Positions 31,195 to 46,700 of a stretch of DNA of 64,000 nt are shown here, in pieces. The notes beneath the pieces are model-generated. The model did not search any database and was not told the DNA's origin. It was given only the letters and a program-made list of their open reading frames with translations. Source of the stretch: Chrysaora quinquecirrha (Eukaryota; Cnidaria; Scyphozoa; Semaeostomeae; Pelagiidae); NCBI GenBank assembly GCA_014526335.1, contig JACTAT010000060.1:4639228-4703227 (forward strand), written 5' to 3'. Position 1 is the stretch's first letter; the number at the start of each line of letters is the position of its first letter. The translations under genes were made by a program, and so were the position numbers.

Positions 31195-31525
31195 CTTGGT
31201 AAAGCTATGTCTAAACTAGGAGACATGTTGCGCGCAACACTGTACTCGGCGTGTCTCCCAGGGTGGCTAATAATGCAAGTGACAAGCGGGAAATATTTCA
31301 CCCGAGTCATTTGCATGTGGCGGAGACAAGATATGTTTCTGTTGTCTCCCAGAAACATTTGCGTGTCTCTCGCTACAAATTTTGTCTCGCGTCACAAAGT
31401 TTCTGAGGTGGCTAAACTTCTAAATTCTGTCGCACGCTACAAAGTTTCCGAGGTGGCTAAACTTGGAGATACCGAGGGGACATCAATGTCGCGCGAAATG
31501 TCGCCTAGTTTAGCCAGGCCTTAAT
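31195..31525. repeat. Foldback-like element with CTAAACTAGG / CCTAGTTTAG ends
   Basis: The left end reads CTAAACTAGGAGACATG. Near the right end GTCGCCTAGTTTAGCCAGGC is the rough inverse. Two direct repeats of CTACAAAGTTTC.GAGGTGG lie inside. Confidence 0.5.
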
Positions 31526-31761
31526 TCAATACAGATTCTTCTATATTCCTACAAGTTTTTATCTATGTTTTGTTATATTTTGTATTATGTGAATAGATAG
31601 ATTTTGTTGATTCGTAGTTTTTGTTGGCTCCTTTGAATTAGGAAATGAACTGTAGCTTATTTAACTTCATTATGACTATATAATTTTTGTTTCAAGTATT
31701 TGGATTATTTGCCAAATGAGTCTTTCTTCTCCATGTCTTTTCTGCGTTATTTCAATTAATA

Positions 31762-34700
31762 TATATTGATTAGATTGGGTGGAATTAGGGAGAAAAAATT
31801 ACCTTTGAAAAATTGCAATAAATGGCAAGCCTTGCTAAATTGCCAAAAATTGGCCAAAATCAGAGGTTTTGAAAATTCCCTTTTTTCTTCAAAAATAAAT
31901 ACCTAAACGGACCGAATACCTACTGAATAGCCTCTAGGGGGTAGAAAAAGTATTTATTGATCAGACTGGGTCGAATTAGGGAGAAAAAATTACCCTTCAA
32001 AAATCGCAAAAAAGGCAAGTCTATAGCCTTGCTAAATTGCCAAAAATCGGCAGAAACCAGAGGTTTTGAAAACACCCTTCTTTCTGCAAAAATAAATACT
32101 AAAATCTTCCAAATACCCCCTGAATAGCCTCTAGGGGTGATATAAGGTATTTATTGATCAGATTGGGTAGAATTAGGAAGAAAGAAATACACTTCAAAAA
32201 TCGCCAAAAAGGCAAGTCTATAGCCTTGCTAAATTGCCAAAAATGGGCCGAAACCGAGGGTTTTGAAAACTCCTTTTTTTCTTCAAAAAGAAATACTAAA
32301 GCCTTCCAAATACCCCCTGAATAACCTCTAGGGGTGATATAAGGTATTTATTGATCAGATTGGGTCGAATTAGGAAGAAAAAATACACTTCAAAAATCGC
32401 CAAAAAGGCTAGTCTATAGCCTTGCTAAATTGCCAGAAAGAGGCCCGAAAACGGGGTTTTAAAAACTCCTTTTTTTCTTCAAAAATAAATACTAAAACCT
32501 TCCAAATACCCCCTGAATAGCCTCTAGGGGTGATATAAGGTATTTATTGATCAGTTTGGGTAGAATTAGGAAGGAAAAATACACTTCAAAAATCGCCAAA
32601 AAGGCCAGTCTATAGCCTTGCTAAATTGCCAAAAATTGGCCGAAACCAGGGTTTTGAAAACTCCCTTTTTTCATCAAAATAAATACTAAAACCCTCCAAA
32701 TACCCCCTGAATTGCCTCTAGGGGTGATATTAAGTATATATTGATCAGATTGGGTAGAATTAGGAAGAAAAAAATACACTTCAAAAATCGCGAAAAAGGC
32801 AAGTCTATAGCCTTGCTAAATTGCCAAAAATCGGCCAAAAGCAGAGGTTTTGAAAACACCCTTTTTTCATCAAAAATAAATATTAAAACCTTCCAAATAC
32901 CCCCTGAATAGCCTCTAGGGATGATATAAGGTATTTACTCATCAGATTGGGTAGAATTAGGAAGAAAAAAATACACTTCAAAAATCGCGAAAAAGGCAAG
33001 TCTATAGCCTTGCTAAATTGCCAAAAAACGGCCAAAACCAGAGGTTTTGAAAACACCCTTCTTTCTGCAAAAATAAATACTAAAATCTTCCAAATACCCC
33101 CTGAATAGCCTCTAGGGGTGATATTAAGTATATATTGATCAGATTGGGTAGAATTAGGAAGAAAAAAATACACTTCAAAAATCGCGAAAAAGGCAAGTCT
33201 GTAGCCTTGCTAAATTGCCAAAAATCGGCCAAAACCAGAGGTTTTGAAAACACCCTTTTTTCATCAAGAATAAATACTAAAACCTTCCAAATACCCCTGA
33301 ATTGCCTCTAGGGGTGATATAAGGTATTTATTGATCAGATTGGGTAGAATTAGGAAGAAAAAATACACTTCAAAAATCGCCAAAAAGGCAAGTCTATAGC
33401 CTTGCTAAATTGCCAAAATCGGCCAAAACCAGAGGTTTTGAAAACACCCTTTTTCATCAAGAATAAATACTAAAACCTTCCAAATACCCCCTGAATAGCC
33501 TCTAGGGGTGATATAAGGTATTTATTGATCAGATTGGGTAGAATTAGGAAGAAAAAATACACTTCAAAAATCGCCAAAAAGGCAAGTCTATAGCCTTGCT
33601 AAATTGCCAAAAATCGGCCAAAACCAGAGGTTTTGAAAACACCCTTCTTTCTGCAAAAATAAATACTAAAACCTTCCAAATACCCCTGAATAGCCTCTAG
33701 GGGTGATATAAGGTATTTATTCATCAGATTCGGTAGAATTAGGAAGAAAAAAATACACTTCAAAAATCGCCAAAAAGGCAAGTCTATAGCCTTGCTAAAT
33801 TGCCAAAAATCGGCCAAAACCAGAGGTTTTGAAAACACCCTTTTTTCATCAAAAATAAATACTAAAACCTTCCCAATTCCCCCCTGAATAGCCTCTAGGG
33901 GTAATATAAGGTATTTATTCATCAGATTGGGTAGAATTAGGAAAAACAAATACACTTCAAAAATCGCCAAAAAGGCAAGTCTATAGCCTTGCTAAATTGC
34001 CAAAAATCGGCCAAAACCAGAGGTTTTGAAAACACCCTTTTTTCTGCAAAAATAAATACTAAAACCTTCCAAATACCCTCTGAATAGCCTCTAGGGGTGA
34101 TATAAGGTATTTATTCATCAGATTGGGTAGAATTAGGAAGAAAAAATCACACTTCAAAAATCGCGAAAAGGCAAGTCTATAGCCTTGCTAAATTGCCAAA
34201 AATCGGCCAAAACCAGAGGTTTTGAAAACACCTTTTTCTGCAAAAATAAATACTAAAACCTTCCAAATACCCCTGAATAGCCTCTAGGGGTGATATAAGG
34301 TATTTATTCATCAGATTGGGTAGAATTAGGAAGAAAAAATACACTTCAAAAATCGCCAAAAGGCAAGTCTATAGCCTTGCTAAATTGCCAAAAATCGGCC
34401 AAAACCAGAGGTTTTGAAAACACCCTTCTTTCTGCAAAATAAATACTAAAACCTTCCAAATACCCCTGAATAGCCTCTAGGGGTGATATAAGGTATTTAT
34501 TGATCAGATTGGGTAGAATTAGGAAGAAAAAATACACTTCAAAAATCGCCAAAAGGCAAGTCTATAGCCTTGCTAAATTGCCAAAAATCGGCCAAAACCA
34601 GAGGTTTTGAAAACACCCTTTTTCTTCAAAATAAATACTAAAACCTTCCAAATACCCCTGAATAGCCTCTAGGGGTATATAAGGTATTTATTCATCAGAT

Positions 34701-37700
34701 TGGGTAGAATTAGGAAGAAAAAATACACTTCAAAAATCGCCAAAAGGCAAGTCTATAGCCTTGCTAAATTGCCAAAAATCGGCCAAAACCAGAGGTTTTG
34801 AAAACACCCTTTTTCTTCAAAATAAATACTAAAACCTTCCAAATACCCCTGAATAGCCTCTAGGGGTGATATAAGGTATTTATTCATCAGATTGGGTAGA
34901 ATTAGGAAGAAAAAATACACTTCAAAAATCGCCAAAAGGCAAGTCTATAGCCTTGCTAAATTGCCAAAAATCGGCCAAAACCAGAGGTTTTGAAAACTCC
35001 TTTTTCATCAAAATAAATACTAAAACCTTCCAAATACCCCTGAATAGCCTCTAGGGGTGATATAAGGTATTTATTCATCAGATTGGGTAGAATTAGGAAG
35101 AAAAAATACACTTCAAAAATCGCCAAAAGGCAAGTCTATAGCCTTGCTAAATTGCCAAAAATCGGCCAAAACCAGAGGTTTTGAAAACACCCTTTTTCTT
35201 CAAAAATAAATACTAAAACCTTCCAAATACCCCTGAATAGCCTCTAGGGGTGATATAAGGTATTTATTCATCAGATTGGGTAGAATTAGGAAGAAAAAAT
35301 ACACTTCAAAAATCGCCAAAATAGGCAAGTCTATAGCCTTGCTAAATTGCCAAAAATCGGCCAAAACCAGAGGTTTTGAAAACACCCTTTTTCTTCAAAA
35401 ATAAATACTAAAACCTTCCAAATACCCCTGAATAGCCTTTAGGGGTGATATAAGGTATTTATTGATCAGATTGGGTAGAATTAGGAAGAAAAAATACACT
35501 TCAAAAATCGCCAAAAGGCAAGTCTATAGCCTTGCTAAATTGCCAAAAATCGGCCAAAACCAGAGGTTTTGAAAACACCCTTCTTTCTGCAAAAATAAAT
35601 ACTAAAACCTTCCAAATACCCCTCAATAGCCTCTAGGGGTGATATAAGGTATTTATTGATCAGATTGGGTAGAATTAGGAAAAAAAAAATACACTTCAAA
35701 AATCACCAAAAAGGCAAGTCTATAGCCTTGCTAAATTGCCAAAAATCGGCCAAAACCAGAGGTTTTGAAAACTCCCTTTTTTCATCAAAAATAAGTACTA
35801 AAACCTTCCCAATTCCCCCCTGAATAGCCTCTAGGGGTAATATAAGGTATTTATTCATCAGATTGGGTAGAATTAGGAAGAAAAAAATACACTCCAAAAA
35901 TCTCCAAAAAGGCAAGTCTATAGCCTTGCTAAATTGCAAAAAATCGGCCAAAACCAGAGGTTTTGAAAACACCCTTTTTCTTCAAAAATAAATACTAAAA
36001 CCTTCCAAATACCCCTGAATAGCCTCTAGGGGGATATAAGGTATTTATTGATCAGATTGGGTAGAATTAGGAAGAAAAAATACACTTCAAAAATCGCCAA
36101 AATAGCAAGTCTATAGCCTTGCTAAATTGCCAAAAATCGGCCAAAACCAGAGGTTTTGAAAACTCGCTTTTTCTTCAAAAATAAATACTAAAACCTTCCA
36201 AATACCCCTGAATAGCCTCTAGGGGTGATATAAGGTATTTATTGATCAGATTGGGTAGAATTAGGAAGAAAAAATACACTTCAAAAATCGCCAAAAGGTA
36301 AGTCTATAGCCTTGCTAAATTGCCAAAAATCGGCCAAAACCAGGGTTTTGAAAACACCCTTTTTCTTCAAAAATAAATACTAAAACCTTCCAAATACCCC
36401 TGAATAGCCTCTAGGGGTGATATAAGGTATTTATTCATCAGATTGGGTAGAATTAGGAAGAAAAAAATACACTTCAAAAATCGCCAAAAGGCAAGTCTAT
36501 AGCCTTGCTAAATTGCCAAAAATCGGCCAAAACCAGAGGTTTTGAAAACACCCTTTTTCTTCAAAAATAAATACTAAAACCTTCCAAATACCCCCTGAAT
36601 AGCCTCTAGGGGTGATATAAGGTATTTATTGATCAGATTGGGTAGAATTAGGAAAAAAAAATACACTTCAAAAATCGCCAAAAAGGCAAGTCTATAGCCT
36701 TGCTAAATTGCCAAAAATCGGCCAAAACCAGAGGTTTTGAAAACACCCTTTTTTCATCAAAAATAAATACTAAAACCTTCCAAATACCCCCTGAATAGCC
36801 TCTAGGGGTGATATAAGGTATTTATTGATCAGTTTGGGTAGAATTAGGAAGAAAAAATACACTTCAAAAATCGCCAAAATAGCAAGTCTATAGCCTTGCC
36901 AAATGGCCAAAAATCAGCCAAAATCAGAGGTTTTGAAAACACCCTTTTTCTTCAAAAATAAATACTAAAACCTTCCAAATACCCCTGAATAGCCTCTAGG
37001 GGTGATATAAGGTATTTATTGATCAGATTGGGTAGAATTAGGAAGAAAAAATACACTTCAAAAATCGCCAAAAGGCAAGTCTATAGCCTTGCTAAATTGC
37101 CAAAAATCGGCCAAAATCAGAGGTTTTGAAAACACCCTTTTTCTTCAAAAATAAATACTAAAACCTTCCAAATACCCCTGAATAGCCTCTAGGGGTGATA
37201 TAAGGTATTTATTGATCAGATTGGGTAGAATTAGGAAGAAAAAATACACTTCAAAAATCGCCAAAATAGGCAAGTCTATAGCCTTGCTAAATTGCCAAAA
37301 ATCAGCCAAAACCAGAGGTTTTGAAAACACCCTTTTTTTCTTCAAAAATAAATACCAAAACCTTCCAAATACCCCTGAATAGCCTCTAGGGGTATATAAG
37401 GTATTTATTCATCAGATTGGGTAGAATTAGGAAGAAAAATTTACACTTCAAAAATCGCCAAAATAGTAAGTCTATAGCCTTGCTAAATGGCCAAAAATCA
37501 GCCAAAACCAGAGGTTTTGAAAACACCCTTTTTCTTCAAAAATAAATACCAAAACCTTCCAAATACCTCCTGAATAGCCTTTAGGGGTGATATAAGTATT
37601 TATTCATCAGATTGGGTAGAATTAGGAAGAAAAAATACACTTCAAAAATCGCCAAAATAGCAAGTCTATAGCCTTGCTAAATTGCCAAAAATCAGCCAAA

Positions 37701-40700
37701 ATCAGAGGTTTTGAAAACACCCTTTTTCTTCAAAAATAAATACCAAAACCTTCCAAATACCTCCTGAATAGCCTCTAGGGGTATATAAGGTATTTATTCA
37801 TCAGATTGGGTAGAATTAGGAAGAAAAAATACACTTCAAAAATCGCCAAAATAGCAAGTCTATAGCCTTGCTAAATTGCCAAAAATCAGCCAAAACCAGA
37901 GGTTTTGAAAACACCCTTTTTCTTCAAAAATAAATACCAAAACCTTCCAAATACCTCCTGAATAGCCTTTAGAGGGTATATAAGGTATTTATTGATCAGA
38001 TTGGGTAGAATTAGGAAGAAAAAATACACTTCAAAAATCGCCAAAATAGTAAGTCTATAGCCTTGCTAAATGGCCAAAAATCAGCCAAAACCAGAGGTTT
38101 TGAAAACTCCCTTTTTCTTCAAAAATAAATACCAAAACCTTCCAAATACCTCCTGAATAGCCTCTAGGGGTATATAAGGTATTTATTCATCAGATTGGGT
38201 AGAATTAGGAAGAAAAAATACACCCGAAAAATCGCCAAAATAGCAAGTCTATAGCCTTGCTAAATTGCCAAAAATCAGCCAAAATCAGGGTTTTGAAAAC
38301 TCGCTTTTTCTTCAAAAATAAATACCAAAACCTTCCAAATACCTCCTGAATAGCCTTTAGAGGGTATATAAGGTATTTTTGATCAAATAGGGTAGAATTA
38401 GGAAGAAAAATTTTCCCCGAAAAATCGCCAAAATAGTAAGTCTATAGCCTTGCCAAATGGCCAAAAATCAGCCAAAATCAGGGGTTTTAAAACTCGCTTT
38501 TTCTTCAAAAATAAATACCAGAACCTTCCAAAAACCTCCTGAATAGCCTTTAGGGGTATATAAGGTATTTTTGATCAAATAGGGTAGAATTAGGAAGAAA
38601 AAATACCCTTCAAAAATCGCCAAAATAGTAAGTCTATAGCCTTGCCAAATGGCCAAAAATCAGCCAAAATCAGGGTTTTGAAAACTCGCTTTTTCTTCAA
38701 AATAAATACCAGAACCTTCCAAAAACCTCCTGAATAGCCTTTAGGGGGTATATAAGGTATTTATTCATCAGATAGGGTAGAATTAGGAAGAAAAAATTTC
38801 CTTCAAAAATCGCCAAAATAGTAAGTCTATAGCCTTGCTAAATTGCCAAAAATCAGCCAAAATCAGAGGTTTTGAAAACACCCTTTTTCTTCAAAAATAA
38901 ATACCAAAACCTTCCAAATACCCCTGAATAGCCTCTAGGGGTGATATAAGGTATTTATTGATCAGATTGGGTAGAATTAGGAAGAAAAAATACACTTCAA
39001 AAATCGCCAAAATAGCAAGTCTATAGCCTTGCTAAATTGCCAAAAATCAGCCAAAACCAGAGGTTTTGAAAACTCCCTTTTTCTTCAAAAATAAATACTA
39101 AAACCTTCCAAATACCCCTGAATAGCCTCTAGGGGTATATAAGGTATTTATTGATCAGATAGGGTAGAATTAGGAAGAAAAAATTTCCCCGAAAAATCGC
39201 CAAAATAGTAAGTCTATAGCCTTGCTAAATGGCCAAAAATCAGCCAAAATCAGGGGTTTTGAAAACTCGCTTTTTTCTTCAAAAATAAATACCAAAACCT
39301 ACCAAATACCTCCTGAATAGCCTTTAGGGGGTATATAAGGTATTTTTTGATCAGAAAGGGTAGAATTAGGAAGAAAAACTTTTCCGAAAAAATCGCCAAA
39401 ATAGTAAGTCTATAGCCTTGCCAAATTGCCAAAACTCAGCCAAAATCAGGGGTTTCAAAAACTCGCTATTTCTTCAAAAATAAATCCCCAAACCTACCAA
39501 ATAACTCCTGAATAGCCTTTATGGGGTATATAAGGTATTTTTGATAAGAAAAGGTAGAATTAGGAAGAAAAATTTTTCACAAAAAATCGCGAAAATAGTA
39601 AGTCTATAGCCTTGCAAAATTGCCAAAAATCAGCCAAAATCAGGGGTTTTGAAAACTCGCTTTTTCTTCAAAAATAAATACCAGAACCTTCCAAAACCCC
39701 TGAATAGCCTTTAGAGGTGATATAAGGTATTTTTTCATCAGATTGGGTAGAATTAGGAAGAAAAAATACCCTTCAAAAATCGCCAAAATAGTAAGTCTAT
39801 AGCCTTGCTAAATGGCCAAAAATCAGCCAAAATCAGGGGTTTTAAAACTCGCTTTTTCTTCAAAAATAAATACCAGAACCTTCCAAAACCCCCTGAATAG
39901 CCTTTAGAGGGATATAAGGTATTTTTTGATCAAATAGGGTAGAATTAGGAAGAAAAATTTTCCCCGAAAAATCGCCAAAATAGTAAGTCTATAGCCTTGC
40001 CAAATGGCCAAAAATCAGCCAAAATCAGGGGTTTTAAAACTCGCTTTTTCTTCAAAAATAAATACCAGAACCTTCCAAAACCTCCTGAATAGCCTTTAGA
40101 GGGTATATAAGTATTTTTTGATCAAATAGGGTAGAATTAGGAAGAAAAATTTTCCCCAAAAATCGCCAAAATAGTAAGTCTATAGCCTTGCCAAATGGCC
40201 AAAAATCAGCCAAAATCAGGGGTTTTAAAACTCGCTTTTTCTTCAAAAATAAATACCAGAACCTTCCAAAACCCCCTGAATAGCCTTTAGGGGTATATAA
40301 GGTATTTATTGATCAGATAGGGTAGAATTAGGAAGAAAAAATTCACTTCAAAAATCGCCAAAATAGCAAGTCTATAGCCTTGCCAAATGGCCAAAAATCA
40401 GCCAAAATCAGGGGTTTTGAAAACTCCCTTTTTCTTCAAAATAAATACCAGAACCTTCCAAATACCTCCTGAATAGCCTTTAGAGGGTATATAAGGTATT
40501 TTTGATCAAATAGGGTAGAATTAGGAAGAAAAAATTCCCCGAAAAATCGCCAAAATAGTAAGTCTATAGCCTTGCCAAATGGCCAAAAATCAGCCAAAAT
40601 CAGAGGTTTTAAAACTCGCTTTTTCTTCAAAAATAAATACCAGAACCTTCCAAAAACCTCCTGAATAGCCTTTAGAGGGTATATAAGGTATTTTTGATCA

Positions 40701-43700
40701 AATAGGGTAGAATTAGGAAGAAAAATTTTCCCCGAAAAATCGCCAAAATAGTAAGTCTATAGCCTTGCCAAATGGCCAAAAATCAGCCAAAATCAGGGGT
40801 TTTTAAAACTCGCTTTTTTCTTCAAAAATAAATACCAGAACCTTCCAAATACCCCTGAATAGCCTTTAGAGGGTATATAAGGTATTTTTTGATCAAATAG
40901 GGTAGAATTAGGAAGAAAAAATTTCCCCGAAAAATCGCCAAAATAGTAAGTCTATAGCCTTGCCAAATGGCCGAAAATCAGCCAAAATCAGGGGTTTTTA
41001 AAAATCGCGTTTTTCTTCAAAAATAAATACCAGAACCTACCAAATACCTACTGAATAGCCTTTAGAGGGTATATAAAGTATTTTTTGATCAGAAAGGGTA
41101 GAATTAGGAAGAAAAATTTTACCCAAAAATCGCCAAAATAGTAAGTCTATAGCCTTGCCAAATGGCCAAAAATCAGCCAAAATCAGGGGTTTTAAAACTC
41201 GCTTTTTCTTCAAAAATAAATACCAGAACCTTCCAAAACCTCCTGAATAGCCTTTAGAGGGTATATAAGGTATTTTTGATCAAATAGGGTAGAATTAGGA
41301 AGAAAAATTTTCCCCAAAAATCGCCAAAATAGTAAGTCTATAGCCTTGCCAAATGGCCAAAAATCAGCCAAAATCAGGGGTTTTAAAACTCGCTTTTTCT
41401 TCAAAAATAAATACCAGAACCTTCCAAAAACCTCCTGAATAGCCTTTAGAGGGTATATAAGTATTTTTGATCAAATAGGGTAGAATTAGGAAGAAAAATT
41501 ACACCCGAAAAATCGCCAAAATAGTAAGTCTATAGCCTTGCCAAATGGCCAAAAATCAGCCAAAATCAGAGGTTTTAAAACTCCCTTTTTCTTCAAAAAT
41601 AAATACCAGAACCTTCCAAAAACCCCTGAATAGCCTTTAGAGGGTATATAAGGTATTTTTGATCAAATAGGGTAGAATTAGGAAGAAAAATTTTCCCCGA
41701 AAAATCGCCAAAATAGTAAGTCTATAGCCTTGCCAAATGGCCAAAAATCAGCCAAAATCAGAGGTTTTAAAACTCGCTTTTTCTTCAAAATAAATACCAG
41801 AACCTTCCAAAAACCCCTGAATAGCCTTTAGAGGGTATATAAGGTATTTATTGATCAAATAGGGTAGAATTAGGAAGAAAAAATTTCCCCGAAAATCGCC
41901 AAAATAGTAAGTCTATAGCCTTGCCAAATGGCCAAAAATCAGCCAAAATCAGAGGTTTTAAAACTCGCTTTTTCTTCAAAAATAAATACCAGAACCTTCC
42001 AAATACCCCTGAATAGCCTTTAGAGGGTATATAAGGTATTTTTTGATCAAATAGGGTAGAATTAGGAAGAAAAATTTTCCCCGAAAAATCGCCAAAATAG
42101 TAAGTCTATAGCCTTGCCAAATGGCCAAAAATCAGCCAAAATCAGGGGTTTTAAAACTCGCTTTTTCTTCAAAAATAAATACCAGAACCTTCCAAATACC
42201 CCTGAATAGCCTTTAGAGGGTATATAAGGTATTTTTGATCAAATAGGGTAGAATTAGGAAGAAAAATTTTCCCCGAAAAATCGCCAAAATAGTAAGTCTA
42301 TAGCCTTGCCAAATGGCCAAAAATCAGCCAAAATCAGGGGTTTTTAAAACTCGCTTTTTTCTTCAAAAATAAATACCAGAACCTTCCAAATACCCCTGAA
42401 TAGCCTTTAGAGGGTATATAAGGTATTTTTGATCAGATAGGGTAGAATTAGGAAGAAAAAATTTCCTTCAAAAATCGCCAAAATAGTAAGTCTATAGCCT
42501 TGCCAAATGGCCAAAAATCAGCCAAAATCAGGGGTTTTAAAACTCGCTTTTTCTTCAAAAATAAATACCAGAACCTTCCAAAACCCCCTGAATAGCCTTT
42601 AGAGGGTATATAAGGTATTTTTGATCAAATAGGGTAGAATTAGGAAGAAAAATTTTCCCCCGAAAAATCGCCAAAATAGTAAGTCTATAGCCTTGCCAAA
42701 TGGCCAAAAATCAGCAAAAATCATGGGTTTTTAAATCTCGCTTTTTTCTTCAAAAATAAATACCAGAACCTTCCGAAAATCCCCTGAATAGCCTTTAGAG
42801 GGTATAGAGAGTGTTTTGATCAAATAGGGTAGAATTAGGAAGAAAAATTTTCCCCGAAAAATCGCCAAAATAGTAAGTCTATAGCCTTGCCAAATGGCCA
42901 AAAATCAGCCAAAATCAGGGGTTTTTAAAACTCGCTTTTTCTTCAAAATAAATACCAGAACCTTCCAAATACCTCCTGAATAGCCTTTAGAGGGTATATA
43001 AGAGTATTTTTGATCAAATAGGGTAGAATTAGGAAGAAAAATTTTCCCCGAAAAATCGCCAAAATAGTAAGTCTATAGCCTTGCCAAATGGCCAAAAATC
43101 AGCCAAAATCAGGGTTTTAAAACTCGCTTTTTCTTCAAAAATAAATACCAGAACCTTCCAAAAACCCCTGAATAGCCTTTAGAGGGTATATAAGGTATTT
43201 TTGATCAAATAGGGTAGAATTAGGAAGAAAAATTTTCCCCAAAAATCGCCAAAATAGTAAGTCTATAGCCTTGCCAAATGGCCAAAAATCAGCCAAAATC
43301 AGGGGTTTTAAAACTCGCTTTTTCTTCAAAAATAAATACCAGAACCTTCCAAAACCTCCTGAATAGCCTTTAGAGGGTATATAAGGTATTTTTGATCAAA
43401 TAGGGTAGAATTAGGAAGAAAAATTTTCCCCAAAAATCGCCAAAATAGTAAGTCTATAGCCTTGCCAAATGGCCAAAAATCAGCCAAAATCAGGGGTTTT
43501 AAAACTCGCTTTTTCTTCAAAAATAAATACCAGAACCTTCCAAAAACCCCTGAATAGCCTTTAGAGGGTATATAAGGTATTTTTGATCAAATAGGGTAGA
43601 ATTAGGAAGAAAAATTTTCCCCGAAAAATCGCCAAAATAGTAAGTCTATAGCCTTGCCAAATGGCCAAAAATCAGCCAAAATCAGGGTTTTTAAAACTCG

Positions 43701-46700
43701 CTTTTTTCTTCAAAAATAAATACCAGAACCTTCCAAAAACCCCTGAATAGCCTTTAGAGGGTATATAAGGTATTTTTGATCAAATAGGGTAGAATTAGGA
43801 AGAAAAATTTTCCCCAAAAATCGCCAAAATAGTAAGTCTATAGCCTTGCCAAATGGCCAAAAATCAGCCAAAATCAGGGTTTTAAAACTCGCTTTTTCTT
43901 CAAAAATAAATACCAGAACCTTCCAAAACCCCTGAATAGCCTTTAGAGGGTATATAAGTATTTTTGATCAAATAGGGTAGAATTAGGAAGAAAAATTTTC
44001 CCCAAAAATCGCCAAAATAGTAAGTCTATAGCCTTGCCAAATGGCCAAAAATCAGCCAAAATCAGGGGTTTTAAAACTCGCTTTTTCTTCAAAAATAAAT
44101 ACCAGAACCTTCCAAAAACCTCCTGAATAGCCTTTAGAGGGTATATAAGGTATTTTTGATCAAATAGGGTAGAATTAGGAAGAAAAATTTTCCCCGAAAA
44201 ATCGCCAAAATAGTAAGTCTATAGCCTTGCCAAATGGCCAAAAATCAGCCAAAATCAGGGTTTTAAAACTCGCTTTTTCTTCAAAAATAAATACCAGAAC
44301 CTTCCAAAACCCCCTGAATAGCCTTTAGAGGGTATATAAGTATTTTTGATCAAATAGGGTAGAATTAGGAAGAAAAATTTTCCCCAAAAATCGCCAAAAT
44401 AGTAAGTCTATAGCCTTGCCAAATGGCCAAAAATCAGCCAAAATCAGGGTTTTAAAACTCGCTTTTTCTTCAAAAATAAATACCAGAACCTTCCAAAACC
44501 TCCTGAATAGCCTTTAGAGGGTATATAGAGTATTTTTGATCAAATAGGGTAGAATTAGGAAGAAAAATTTTCCCCGAAAAATCGCCAAAATAGTAAGTCT
44601 ATAGCCTTGCCAAATGGCCAAAAATCAGCCAAAATCAGGGTTTTGAAAACTCGCTTTTTCTTCAAAATAAATACCAGAACCTTCCAAAAACCTCCTGAAT
44701 AGCCTTTAGAGGGTATATAGAGTATTTTTTCATCAAATAGGGTAGAATTAGGAAGAAAAATTTTCCCCGAAATCGCCAAAATAGTAAGTCTATAGCCTTG
44801 CCAAATGGCCGAAAATCAGCCAAAATCAGGGGTTTTAAAACTCGCTTTTTCTTCAAAAATAAATACAAGAACCTTCCAAAAACCCCCTGAATAGCCTTTA
44901 GAGGGTATATAAGGTATTTTTGATCAAATAGGGTAGAATTAGGAAGAAAAATTTTCCCCGAAAAATCGCCAAAATAGTAAGTCTATAGCCTTGCCAAATG
45001 GCCGAAAATCAGCCAAAAACAGGGGTTTTTAAAACTCGCGTTTTTTCTTCAAAAATAAATACCAGAACCTTCCAAAACCCCCTGAATAGCCTTTAGAGGG
45101 TATATAAGGTATTTTTGATCAAATAGGGTAGAATTAGGAAGAAAAATTTTCCCTTCAAAAATCGCCAAAATAGTAAGTCTATAGCCTTGCCAAATGGCGG
45201 AAAATCAGCCAAAAACAGGGATTTTTAAAAATCGCGTTTTTCTTAAAAAAATAAAGACCAGAACCTATCAAATACCTACTGAATAGCCTTTAGAGGGTAT
45301 ATAGAGTATTTTTGATCAGAAAGGGTAGAATTAGGAAGAAAAATTTTACCCAAAAAATCGCCAAAATAGTAAGTCTATAGCCTTGCCAAATGGCCAAAAA
45401 TCAGCCAAAATCAGGGTTTTAAAACTCGCTTTTTCTTCAAAAATAAATACCAGAACCTTCCAAAAACCCCTGAATAGCCTTTAGAGGGTATATAGAGTAT
45501 TTTTGATCAAATAGGGTAGAATTAGGAAGAAAAATTTTCCCCAAAAATCGCCAAAATAGTAAGTCTATAGCCTTGCCAAATGGCCAAAAATCAGCCAAAA
45601 TCAGGGTTTTAAAACTCGCTTTTTCTTCAAAAATAAATACCAGAACCTTCCAAAAACCTCCTGAATAGCCTTTAGAGGGTATATAAGGTATTTTTGATCA
45701 AATAGGGTAGAATTAGGAAGAAAAATTTTCCCCAAAAATCGCCAAAATAGTAAGTCTATAGCCTTGCCAAATGGCCAAAAATCAGCCAAAATCAGGGGTT
45801 TTAAAACTCGCTTTTTCTTCAAAAATAAATACCAGAACCTTCCAAAACCTCCTGAATAGCCTTTAGAGGGTATATAAGAGTATTTTTTGATCAAATAGGG
45901 TAGAATTAGGAATGAAAATTTTTCCCAAAAAATAGTCAAAATGGTAAGTCTATAGCTTTGCCAAATGGCCGAAAATCAGCCAAAATCAGGGGTTTTAAAA
46001 CTCGCTTTTTCTTCAAAAATAAATACCAGAACCTTCCAAAACCTCCTGAATAGCCTTTAGAGGGTATATAAGAGTATTTTTGATCAAATAGGGTAGAATT
46101 AGGAAGAAAAATTTTCCCGAAAAATCGCCAAAATAGTAAGTCTATAGCCTTGCCAAATGGCCAAAAATCAGCCAAAATCAGGGGTTTTTAAAACTCGCTT
46201 TTTTCTTCAAAAATAAATACCAGAACCTTCCAAAAACCTCCTGAATAGCCTTTAGAGGGTATATAAGTATTTTTGATCAAATAGGGTAGAATTAGGAAGA
46301 AAAATTTTCCCCAAAAATCGCCAAAATAGTAAGTCTATAGCCTTGCCAAATGGCCAAAAATCAGCCAAAATCAGGGGTTTTAAAACTCGCTTTTTCTTCA
46401 AAAATAAATACCAGAACCTTCCAAAACCTCCTGAATAGCCTTTAGAGGGTATATAAGGTATTTTTGATCAAATAGGGTAGAATTAGGAAGAAAAATTTTC
46501 CCCAAAAATCGCCAAAATAGTAAGTCTATAGCCTTGCCAAATGGCCGAAAATCAGCCAAAATCAGGGGTTTTTAAAAATCGCGTTTTTCTTCAAAAATAA
46601 ATACCAGAACCTACCAAATACCTACTGAATAGCCTTTAGAGGGTATATAAAGTATTTTTTGATCAGAAAGGGTAGAATTAGGAAGAAAAATTTTACCCAA